Assembly: GCA_018398815.1 (NCBI GenBank)
Contig: CM031601.1
Location: 12,854,819-12,918,818 of the forward strand
DNA from: Conus ventricosus
Taxonomy: Eukaryota; Mollusca; Gastropoda; Neogastropoda; Conidae
DNA: 64,000 nt
Direction: 5' to 3'
Each line of letters begins with the position of its first letter. Positions within the stretch are counted from its first letter, which is position 1. The notes beneath the pieces were generated by a model. It was not told where the DNA came from, did no database searches, and saw only the letters and a list, made by a program, of their open reading frames with translations. Positions 23,900-35,084 of this stretch are shown piece by piece. The translations under genes and the position numbers were made by a program.

Positions 23900-24750
23900 G
23901 CAGTCTACTTAAAATTTGTTGCTGATAAAGACTCCAATCTGCAGACGCGAAGCTTCCATGTTAACGGAGGGGACTCCGCATTTGCTTCGTAAAGAAATAT
24001 ATAACCGGAGTGATCACTCCCGCTTAGGTCCGTATGAACCTGCCATTCTAAGTCCAAAAAATATAAGGAAGGGGTCACATAATGGACAAGTCCAAGTGAG
24101 TCAATGAACCAGAAGGAGAACAATAGGTCGGTGAGCCTGAATTCAAAAGACAGGGAGATCATGATCGATATAAAATCTTCAAGACTTTCCCTTGAGAATT
24201 TGTGCGGTTACTTCCCACTGTGGAGAAATGACCATTCATGTCACAATAAAAGAAAGGGGCTAGGGAGATGAGAAATTAAACTTCCAACTGACTCTTCGAA
24301 TCACAGAAGATGGGAGATGAAATACAGACAATACATACGTAAAACCCTTGTTTAACGGAGATACGAGCTGCCACTTGCTCCATATCCGTCTGAAGTGGAA
24401 TTTTCTGTTTATGTAGTACGAATTATGAATGTAAAGAGGAAGTAACGCCTCTCCGTGAAAAATCTGCAGGAAGCTGGCTTGAGTAAACTGGAGGAAACCA
24501 GGAATCTCATGCTTCTACTTGCAGTTAAAGGGTTTCCTGAAGAAGCATTTACTGAAGATCTATACTCTGTCAATAATAGCTCAAGGTCTCGTCAATTTGC
24601 TTTAACTCCCATTAGTTCCACTGGTGTATGTCCATGTTAAGTTGTTAAAGCATATCTATCATCCCTCTTCTTCCAGAAAACTTTCATTGTCACCATAGAG
24701 AATAAAACGATCTTCAAGACAAGATCAACGCCGATGCTCCTGAATAATTT
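23900..24750 (-). pseudogene. LINE ORF2 endonuclease domain, broken
   Basis: The blocks LLNSGSPTYY, LDLS and DLEWQVHTDLSGSDH (ending near 24000) match the second half of APE-type endonucleases in I and Jockey-group LINEs, where the SDH motif closes the active site. The first half (25-24.2 kb) is too shifted to read reliably. Confidence 0.7.
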
Positions 24751-26048
24751 CTAAGTTGCTTTGTACATGTTGGAATTTGCTCTTATGGACTGAACCTGCT
24801 GCACAAATACCTGACTTCGAGATTTTCCCCCAGGGGGTTCGGAGTCCGAAAAGGACGCTCCTCTCTGCGTGCCTGTTTCTGTACTGCTGTTATTGGTCTG
24901 TGAGCGAGGGGACGTCTTTTTCTTCCGTTCCTTCACCCTGACCTTGATCCACGCACTTTGAACAAACTGAAACATTCTTCCATCACAGCAGGGACTGAAG
25001 CCTGTTTACATTGCTGGACGGACACTGTTGTATTGCTGAGACAAAACCGCAACTGATTTTTCAAGTTTTATGGTGAGCCGATTCCAAAACCGATATGACA
25101 ACAATTCTGGTCAATTTCTTCTTCCTTCAGCAGTGAATGGAGGTGCTCCCAGATATCACATGATGATGGTTCGTAGACTGTTAACCTCCTTCTGTGCATA
25201 AGTAGCACCCGAAGGAGTCCTGGCCTCACTAACCTTCTAGCCTCAGGAAAGGAACATTTCCTCTCAAATCTTTCTTTCTGATTCTCGCATTACTTTTTTT
25301 GCCACACGGACAACTTTTTGAATGCTGAATGATCACACTTACCAGTTTTTTTGGGGGACACAGTATCACAGCATCTGTACAAGAACCTTCATGCTTCTTC
25401 TGGACAACAATCACGACAGAATCTCTGCCCGACAAGCTCGCTACTGGAATGCCCAAAGCGTTGAACTTGAAACACCGCAAAGGAGATGGTCAAAAGCGTA
25501 TACTTTAACCGGACATAAACCCACTTTGATAAACTCTGGGGGAGGATGGCCATAGCGAAAGTCAAGAATAGCGTGTTAGTTTCAATCAAGTCTTTTCCTT
25601 TAGTTATTTTACTCTTTGGTCCTGGTAGACACCCTGACTTCCATCTCAGTCCGTTATTTCTGTTTCAGCATCTCCAGCCAAGTAGCACATATAATAACCT
25701 TTCGATTAGTTGAGATATGGGTGAATAGAAACCTTAAACGGTGATTGCATAAGTGAGAACATCTCTTTTCAGCTGCAATCGTGACGCGTTTCCGTTAGCA
25801 CAGTTAACAAGGTAATACCATATCTTGTGTTTTATCTTTTTGAATCCTGTGGATGAAACACCCTCAAACCATTACAAATGGCGAATGGAGAAAATCCTAG
25901 CAATGGATTCTTTTGGATCTCTTGCTTCCACTATAAGGAAGCTTGGCCAGTGTTTTTGGATACCATTTCTCTTTGCCACTTCTCGTATCTCTTCATCTGA
26001 ATCGGAATTCTTTCTCTCTGTTCGTTTGGAATGACTTTGATTGCTCAT
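24750..26048 (-). pseudogene. LINE ORF1 (gag-like, zinc-knuckle region), broken
   Basis: The start reads MSNQSHSKRTERKNSDSDEE with ATG at 26048. A region at about 25540-25230 keeps the layout of ORF1 zinc knuckles: RFGHSS, a Cys-rich block with CTDAV, and KSCPCGKK, followed by NVPF and EARR. The tail at about 24975-24751 is Lys/Ser/Thr-rich, as usual before ORF2. Frameshifts separate the blocks. The product would be an RNA-binding chaperone of the retrotransposon particle. Confidence 0.65.
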
Positions 26049-26560
26049 AGGGCGTAGGTCAATGGTGGCAGAGATATTTGACAGTCACCTGGAGAGCTGC
26101 CGTGCTAGGAAAGACAATGGATGGCCCTACGAAGGACATTGTGAGGATGGATCTCATAGGGCGTCATCTGCCTGATACGTCCCACAAAACCAAGACAGGA
26201 CTGCTGTCTAGCGATCACTAACGCAGAGCCATACTCTCTCCGGCAGTTGTCTGCCCTTAGATTGCGAGTGGACTTAGGGCCACCACTCCGATAGGGTCTC
26301 AGGAAAAGAAGCATTGAAAAGGAAGTCTGGAAAATAGATGAAAGATCAGACGGAAGAACCGGGAAGGAAGAAAGAACAAGACGACATAGAGGCGGCAGAT
26401 GATGTGGGGAGACCTTTTTGGGTGAAAAGAGATAGCAAAAGACACTGGTAGGCAGAACATTAGGAAAAGACAAGAATAAGGGGTGGGCACTGGTTGGTTA
26501 ATAAAACCCCGCCACGAGAAGGCCGGCCCATGGGGGGCGTAACCATGTTCGTAATGTTGA

Positions 26561-27650
26561 AAGCGCGAAAGTGGTATCACTGAAAAAAGGTTACTGTTTA
26601 TAATGAGAATAGTAAGTCATGGATCAATGCCAACAAAGTTAATATTCTTTGATCAAACTATAAAGGACGATATTAAATACTACAAGATGACCATGGGTTC
26701 AAATGCCTGTTCAATGACTTTTTTTTTTTTTTGCTATTAGGGATCCTTGTCATATACACGCTTATTTCTGTTAATGATAACAGAATTAAATTAGTCTTTT
26801 TAGTCTGCAGTTTTGTATAAAATCATGACTTTAGCATACAGATTGTTATAAGATGATTTTCACGACATTGTATATGTTAGTGGCTGATAAAATTTATAGC
26901 GATGGATAATTAATGTTTTTGGAGCCCTTCTTTCTTCATCTGCTTGATCTGCCTTGAATTAGTTACAAAGTGTGATGAGTGTAGGCAGAAATGTAAACAA
27001 AGTTTAAGATGCACTTGAAATAACTCCGCCGAACGACAAGGACAAGCGAATTATAAGACAGGTTGTAACGATCTTCTCAATCGCCAACACAGCATTCAAA
27101 CTGACTGGGTGCAAACCAATTTATTTATGGTGACAACATCGCCCCTTCTTTGAGATTTGACAAAATCGATTAAATTTAAAGAGGAGGAAGGAGATAGTTA
27201 AGCACTTTTGAATTTGCTGCTTGAAGTTTAATAAAATGTCAATAAACTTGGGGCTTGCTGTCTTGCTTCAATATTTTCTCAAACAAAAATACATGAAACC
27301 CTAAACACTTATTTAATTTTAACCTTTACCTTATGAACGGAAAAGCACTGTGGCTCACGAAATCTTGGGATTTGTTTAACAATTTTCATAAGCGTTGTCT
27401 CAGAAATTTCATGCATGGGCACAATCGGTTATCGCGGTTCCCCCAGGACCCATACATTTTAATGGGTCGCACATGACCTGCACCATCGGGTGAGGAATAA
27501 GAAGCTGAACCGCTCTTTATCAGGTGTGGGTCTTACAAGACCCATGTGATCTGAATAGGGATAAACACAGAAAAGCCTCTACAAAATGTGTGGGTCTTGG
27601 GGGACCTGCACGATCGGGTCTGAGTGGTCAAAAAGTCATCCGGTAAAGGT
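26561..27650. other. AT-rich spacer, no recognised gene
   Basis: No frame longer than a few dozen codons resembles a protein. The right part (27430-27620) contains short GGGTC/GACCC hairpins, listed separately. Confidence 0.7.
27447..27544. repeat. Two short perfect hairpins with GACCCA stems
   Basis: 27447-27468: GACCCAT and ATGGGTC with an 8-base loop. 27527-27544: TGGGTCTT and AAGACCCA with a 2-base loop. A third, imperfect TGGGTCTTGGGGGACC copy lies at about 27591-27606. Spacing is about 60-80 bp. Confidence 0.7.
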
Positions 27651-29224
27651 TACATTATGACCATTTGGTCACGGCGTGTAGTCGTGACTCCTGGTTCAAC
27701 AGACGTTGACAGGTTGCCTGAAACTAAAGTTTGACTGGTCCTCACTGGAGGTTGTCCAGGTGTCGACATTACGGGGGCTTTTTTGCAGAGGTCCATTTTT
27801 CTGGGGTGAAAATTACGGGGCTGGTGTGACATCACAGCGCCGACCAGGGTTTCCTGCGAGGGGGGCTCGGGGCCCCAACACCAGCTTTTGCCCATCACTG
27901 GATCTGACTGCCCCGGGAAATTGCCAGTAGATGAAGATCCATTTTGTTTTGTAGCTGGATCCGGGGATGGGTTTTTTGGAGAGGGGAATTCTGAGGTCAT
28001 GGCCCTTGGTCATTTGAACCAACTTTCGGGAACAAGGGGGACTGGGTTTCATAACACGGGGTTTTTGGGAAACCCTTATGAAAAGTCATCTCAATCTAAG
28101 CTGATGGTTTTTAGAAAGCTTGGGGATGCCCGGTTTCTTAAATTTTGTCCCAGGGATGTCTTGATCATGTGGGATCTTGGAGCGATCTTTTCGTAAAGCC
28201 CGCTGGGTTCTTCCCCCTCCCCTCTTTTATAAAAGTTTCTGTAAAACAAGTCACCGGGTTGTAGTTCGGAAGCTGACGCACACCTTTTTTTCCCTGGTGT
28301 ATTGCGTTGATTGTTTTTTTTCTGTCTGCTTCTGGACTCAAATGAGGCTCTTCAGGGTTTCTGGGAAATCAAAATTTGGGAAGGGAAAAGTTGACAGTGT
28401 TGTTCTAATGTTCCTTCCATAAAAGGGGGGTTCGGGGTGGGGGGTTTTCCCCGTTGCCCCATGTTGGTGGTTTCACTGTTTTCAAAAGTCGAGAAATGGG
28501 TCACTCCGGCTCAGGAGCTGTCTTTAAAGCCATGGCGCCCTCTCCATTTGACTAGAATAATGAGGGGTTAACATGATGGGATCAAATCCCCATTGGGAGC
28601 AAACTTTTTGGGAAATCCCCCCGACAAAAAAACTGGGTGCTTCTTGTTTTTAGAAATTCCCTTTCCCGGGGGCTTTTTGAGAGTGGGATCACCCCAAGTG
28701 TTTTTTTCCCGGAAGGGGACTGCTTTTTGCACTGAACCGCATAACTGCAAACAACGCGCATTACATCTGTTGGGGGGTGTCCCCGAAGATCTTTCGGGGT
28801 TTATTGGGGAACCGTGGCTTAAGGTCAGTTTGAATGGGAGTTTTGGGAGAAACCGGGCCAAAAATTTTTTGGAGCTTTTCACATGCCCAAACAACGCCCG
28901 ACATTCCTTTTTTTTTCTGGGGAACCCTTTCCCGGTTTGGGGTCAGAGTTCGGAAAGTAAACAACAGACCCTTTAATCCATCTTCATGTTGTTTCGGGGT
29001 AAAAACCACCCAAAACCATACGAACTTGGGATCACACTGACCCTGTTGGGTTTTCTGGGGCTGTATAGGGGAGTGTTGGTTTTTTGTCCGAAGTTGCTTT
29101 ACTATTTTGAACGCCCCAATCGGGGAGTTGCCCATGCCCCCTGCCGATCTTTTTCAGCAACTTAGTGTTTGGCCCTAGGGGTTGACAGATTGGGAATGAT
29201 CGCCAAGTAATAAATTTTCCCCAG

Positions 29225-32065
29225 TCCCCGTTTTAGACGCGCTAAGGCTAAAGGGAAAACATATAAAACACCCCCCTTCATAAAACCAACCCAAAAACTT
29301 GACAAATAAACAATATATTTATCAAAAAAAACACGCTGTCGCTCATGACACACCCCATCTGCCGTTTGCCCCTCCAACATAACAGTCCCCAAAACCCAAA
29401 AATATCAAACCCACTAGAAAAAGCATACTCACAACCAGGTGGCCAAAAAAACCCCCCACGGGACCAAAAGTCGCTAAATTTAAACATAACTCTTATTTTT
29501 GTCCCAAAAACTTCCCCAACCACCCCCCAAAAACCCATAGAAGTCACCCATCATTGTCGCCCGGATGCATGTTGGGTGGAAAACTAGGCCCATGTAGTTG
29601 GGGAGCACAATTTAGATCAGTTTTCCGTTTCGCCCACTACCCCTTTGAAACGAGTAAGGGGGACCAAGCGCGCGGCGCGATGCGAAGAGATAACACGCCT
29701 GGGTTAAAGAGGAAAAAAAAAAAAATATATGGGGGTCAAAGGTTTAGCTGTGAAACCCGCGTCACACCCCAAGACCCCCGCGACAAAACGCCAGGGAAAT
29801 CAGCTCCCCCAAAGGGGGTGTACGAGCCAGGATGAGATGCACCCCCAGCCAGGGCGGTGCGTTCCCAGCCCCCCAAAAAAACGCGGCGGGCTGAAAGGGC
29901 CCTGGGTCGGTCCCCCCTGGGTCGGCCTGGGTCAGCCCCGAGGGGTTTCGGTGGGGTCAGCCCCGGGGGGTCGGGCCTGGGCGTTGGGTCGCCCCGCCGG
30001 GTGGGCCCCCTGGGCCTCACCTCCCCCAGAGTTGGTAAACAAGCTGCCCCCCCCACGGAAACGGGGTACTAGCGGAAACGCACCCCTGCTGTCCAAACGT
30101 GGTGGATTACACTACTTTTGGCATTCCTCCCCTCATTTGTACAATAATTTCAACGAACAGTAAACAGTGACCCCTGCCAAAAATTACAAACACAAGGACA
30201 AAACCCCTCGACAGAGTATGTTTTATTCATTGATGGTATCAATTGCCCCCCCCTAATGTCATGCCCAAAGGCCCAACACCTTTCAGAGTCACAAACACAA
30301 AAGGATCCACATGACAACCACAACCGGTTTAGTGCCCCATCGTCACCAAAGGAAACCCAATTACCCTTTTCCCCAAAAGGTGTAAGAAAAGAAGTCTCAA
30401 CACCCACAGTAAAAGTATAAACCACTAAAAGTTCCCCCAGTTCAAAAACAACAAAAACAATGACACCCGTCATACTAAAATACTGACAAATTTCATGGCA
30501 TGGGTTTAAAACACTAGCCGAGCAGAGGGTGCCCCAATTATAAAAAACTCATGAATAGGTAACGCCAACGGCACAACAACATAACGTCGACTCCCCCCAA
30601 AGCCCCAATAGAAAAACCCAAACCCAAAACCTAAACGTTTCAAAATTCAGCCCCCAAACCCTGCCCCGGGGAGTACACTTTGAAATGGCACACTAAAAGG
30701 GAAAAAAAAAAACAGAAAACAGGTAGCTGCACAATTTTAAAACCCCAGCGCGGAATAAGAAAAAACATATTGACCCCCCTACACCCTTTTATCAGTACTA
30801 GCTCCTCAATAAATTTATTTTTTTGTTTTAAACGTTGCTTAACATCCAGCCGACACACAGACCCAGTTAAATTCCCCATTTTTAAAAAAATCGAAACTTT
30901 CGCCGTGTGCATCAAGGGGCCCAAAGGGGGCCCCGCCTCCCGGAACACAAAAGGGAGGCACCGGAAACGGTCAGGTAATGTTTTGAGCTGCAACATTTGA
31001 AAATATTTGGCGCCACCGGTTTTTCCCCCAATTTTTTCCAAAATAAAACCATGGCCCCGTAACCTTTGCCCGTCTCTCAAAAACAGGGACAGTAAAAAGG
31101 TCCCGCCCCCGCCCCCCTGGTTGGGAACCCCATTTCCCAAAACTTAAAAACCGTCTCCCCCCCCCCCCCCCCCCCTCCCTTTCTATCCCCCCCCCTGCCC
31201 TTTACCTTTTTAACCAAAACGCCCCACAAATCCCCCCCGCGATTCTATTTCAAACAAAAAAACCAAAGAAATTTTTTAAGTATCACTTTGCAACAGCACC
31301 ATAATTTTAAAAAAACCCCCCCCCCAGCCTAGGAAAATTCCAAAAATTAAGGAAGATGGGTTTACAATGGGTCAAGTGGGGAGGCCACCCATGCCAAAGG
31401 GATAACCTACAAACATCTATCTTCTTTTCCCCAACAAACCTCTCAGCACTCAACAAAAACCCCATACGACCAAGACCCATTTACAAAAGTCTACAACTTA
31501 GTCAATAAACGATATTTCATTAAAAAACACCCAAACCCTTGTTTCAAATTCCCCAAACCTTGGAAAAACCCCCAACGTAGGGAGGCGCCACACCTGACAA
31601 ACCCCCTAAAAATACATACGGGGAGTCAGGAATCGCCCCCTTGATCTTAAATGTGCCCCACTTTCCATAGAACAAAGATTTCACTTGGTGGGCCCAGGAA
31701 CAACCTCCCAAAACCCACACCCTTCAGGTCAAAAGCCCAAGCCAAGAGCCTGTTTGAACCCCAGCAGAGAAGAATGATTAAAAGGCCCCTGGGGTCCTGC
31801 GGGGAAATTTGGGCGGACACTCACTCACTGAACTACGTGCAAAAGAAAACACACCTGCACGGGACAACAAGACCCCCAAGGTTTCCCGGGTTTGACATGT
31901 AACCCCTGGGCGTTTAACCCCGGGAAAATTCTGCCTTGAAACCCCAACAGGGGCCCATGAAACGTAAATAAAAAAAAACAAAAAGATTGGGTGGTCTCCC
32001 CCCCTTCCTTCACCCCCTCCTTTTATCTTTGATCCCAGTCACCCAAACCAAGTCTGGGATGCAAA
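29225..32065 (+). repeat. 2.8 kb direct duplication, copy 1
   Basis: Colinear with 35085-37905. Shared landmarks in order: CGAACCCACTAGA-like at about 29410, a GGTCGGCCTGGG-rich block (29900-30010), GTGGATTACACTAC (30102), TTTCAGTACTAGC-like (30790), a C-run (31157), TTTGACATGTAACCC (31890) and CTGGGATG near the end (32055). Divergence is high, mostly homopolymer differences. Confidence 0.85.
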
Positions 32066-35000
32066 CCCCCCCCCCTAAAATCCAATCCCTTTGGTTTCAA
32101 AAACCAAGACATACACAGAGTGCGCCGCCCCGCCATCAAAAACGTATGCCCACTTAAAACCGGATGTACCATATCCCTGGGCAACACCAAATTGAAAAAC
32201 CCCCTCACCCTAAAACCCCGCAGGAACCCCCACCCAAATGGCAAAAAACTCCTACATCCTGCTGAAAAAATAGTGCTATATTGCCCCGGGGAAATTGCCT
32301 CCACAGAAACTGGAAGGGGCGGGGTTTGGAACCCCCACCCGCCCAGAACGGGTCAACGGTCCGATCGATCTATTTAAACTTTGGTAAGGGGTTTCCCTGC
32401 TCAGAGGATCCGAAAAGGGTCCCGGTGGAACCGCCCCCTGTCGAGGGCCCCGACATGGGCATGACTGGCAAAATTACTTGTGGGCGAGTTTCCTGGCCAG
32501 TAGAAGTGAGGCAAAAATCTAGATTTGTCTTTGGGGTTTCAAATCCCTGACAGGGAAAACCCTCGTGGCCTAAACCCAGCACGGGGGCCTGATCTCTTTC
32601 GGTAGACCCCGAGTGCACGCTTCGGGGTTCCCTTAAAACCTCCTGATCAGCACCCCCCTTTTTTTAAAGGTAATGACTTTCCCGTCCTCATGGCTCAGCT
32701 TATCCCGATGCCCCCTTGCTCTACCAAGGGGTGGGGTCTTTTTTGTCCCTTGATCAACCATCTGAAAGCATCGACAATGACTCCTAGGGACAATGGTCGC
32801 TGGGGTCCTTGCCCCTTCCGGGCCCGAGTCTGTTGTAAAACCGCGGGGGTGTCTGGACAGCAAGAGGGGGAATGTTCTAAAGGCGCTCCACGTTTCCGTG
32901 GATAAAATTAAAAGAGGCCCTTTCGAGGGACGCTCCATGACAGGGGGGGAAACCCCCTGTGACAAACGGGGCGATAAACCCAGCGCCACTGGTAGACAAA
33001 CCCCGACACGGATGGGCCCCGGGATCGGCGTATCCCTTTTTAGTTCGGGATGTACCAGTGGAAGCCCCACTGAATAACCCCCCCCTTTCCCCCTAATCCC
33101 TGTCCTTGTGCCGTTGATGAATTGCCCCGGGGGGAATAGGGCTTCTTGGCACGACACCAAAAAGGGGGGGGACTTAACACTCTTTAGGAGCCTCCGACTT
33201 TAAATGCCCCTACGTGTTACCGTGGGCACTCCCTAACTATGGGCCCGTCTCCCCCCAAAAGGGGGAAAAACTTTACTGATTCCTCAAGCGGGGGGGGTTT
33301 AGGGGGAGCGGTTGGGGGGCGCTGCTCTCCGGGAGTCGAAATCCCAGGCGAGGCTCGTCCTTGGGGGTTTCGGCCGTACTCCTCTCTTCTTTTTTTTCAG
33401 TCGCGCCCCTCGCCGGCCTCTGCCCCCCAGTAGCTCCGGGCCCCCCTGTCGCTGTTCCGGGGAAGCGAGCCCCCCGTGGTAAGTGGGGGTAAGATGTACA
33501 TCGTCCCGTGGAAAATTGAGATCGGTCCCCCCGACTGCGGATCTTTCCCGTGCCAAGCAAAACAAAACCAGGAGGGACCCCCCTGTCAGCGTGCTAAAGG
33601 GTTTCGTCCCGCTTTCTCCCAGGGGGGGGGGAAAAAACGTTTCCCGTATGCCTTGCGTCCACGGAAAAAACTTTAACAAAGCCCCCTTGAGGCCCTAGTC
33701 GTGATCCGCGGGGTAGCCTCAACTGCCTCCCCCGCCTTGCCCCCCAAAGGGGCACCAACCCATGACCCGTTCTGCCTCCCCCGCAAAAACTGCCCTCCCC
33801 TCGAAAGGGCAGTAGGCGTCGACATCCCCGCCATCCCGCAAGGGTCAAGATGACCGGGTGGTTCGTTGGTCTTTCCTTTTCCCTTTTACTCTTCCTCCCT
33901 TCTATCTTCGTCCCCTGCCCGAGCTTCCTCCCTTTAGAACCCCCTGTGCTCCCCCCGCCGTGGCTCCCCCTCACGCTTGAAACTAAACCCCCTCCGATGG
34001 CCGCAATTTTCCTCCCTTTGGCCCCGCGCTTAAACCGAACTCTTCCCCTTGCGAGCCCCCTCTTTCCCAAAACCTCGCGTGGGGCCCCCTTTTTGCCGTC
34101 TCGTTGAGCGTAGTCATCTTCCCTTCCCCTGCTCTCTTTTGCGGGCACTCGTCCCGGCGTCGGCCCAAAAGTCCGCCAACTTCTTCCCTTTAACCCCCCG
34201 CTTTTACCTAACCGAAATACTTGTCGGCCCAAGGGCAGCGTTCTTGCCATAACCCCTTTACCCAAATTCCCCGCCCTAACTGGGAGACTTGCCCCCAAAG
34301 GGGAAAACTTCCCGAAGCAGCTTCGGGCATCGGGGGGTGCACATATGAACTGCTTCCTACTCCAAACCGCGACGACACGACCCTTACCACGAGCCCAAAA
34401 ACTATGCCCATCCTGGGGAGAAAATTTTAAAACACAACCGTTCTTTTCCCAAATTTAATGAACCCCTGGAGTCAACCTCAACAAAGAGGAACTGCCCAGA
34501 CTTACCCCTTTACACTACAAGGGGTGTGACACCCGGGGTAAAGGCAAGCTACCGCACAATACATCCATGCCCGCTTAGCAAACTAGGGATAAACATCAAA
34601 AAAAGCTAGTCTCTCATCCTCAACAACAAATGCAAAGCTAAACCAAAATTATCCCTGTATTTCCAAAAAAACTAACCCGATCAAAGTTCTCTTGACATGG
34701 CGTTTCAACCCAAATCCAAGGGGGTCCCCCAAAAACCCCAGAACCCCGCTACCAATAAAAAAAATTCCCTTTTTTACACACACAAACCCCAGACAAAAAA
34801 ACTTCAAAGCAAACATTCCCCAACTAAAATGGCAATTTGCAGGTCTTAACGTGAGTGCTATTGTCGCCCCACCCTTACAGGCAGCACCCCAACCCACCAC
34901 TAACTTCAATTAATAAAGAACGGACAGGACAATGAAATGAGGTTGTGTTGACAGCCACTCACAGTTTAATCGCGCCCCCCTAAAAAGGCGCGCACCCCAA

Positions 35001-35084
35001 CCAAACCCCCCGTAGACTATCCCCCCCCTTTCCCCCCCCAAACTACCTACCCAACCCAAACAAGATACCCCCCCCTTCCACCCG

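Larger units (their letters stand above)
20690..26560 (-). mobile_element. I-like LINE with gag-like ORF1, endonuclease, RT and RNase H; degenerate
   Basis: Minus-strand element read from right to left: presumed 5' UTR (26560-26050), ORF1 (from ATG 26048), APE endonuclease (about 24750-23900), RT (about 23530-22030), RNase H (about 21600-21170) and a 3' UTR ending near a CTAA-type short repeat at about 20690-20722. ORF1 with zinc knuckles plus a C-terminal RNase H is typical of the I superclade. Many frameshifts and stops make it inactive as written. Both ends are estimates; no target-site duplication was verified. Confidence 0.8.

Noticed and set aside
29736..30163. Gly/Pro/Arg-rich frames in the GC-rich block
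   Set aside because: Open on both strands because of composition; the duplicate at 35.6-36.2 kb does not keep the same protein.
33594..34298. 234-codon minus-strand frame
   Set aside because: Lies in low-quality GC-rich sequence, low-complexity Gly/Arg content, no recognisable domain.
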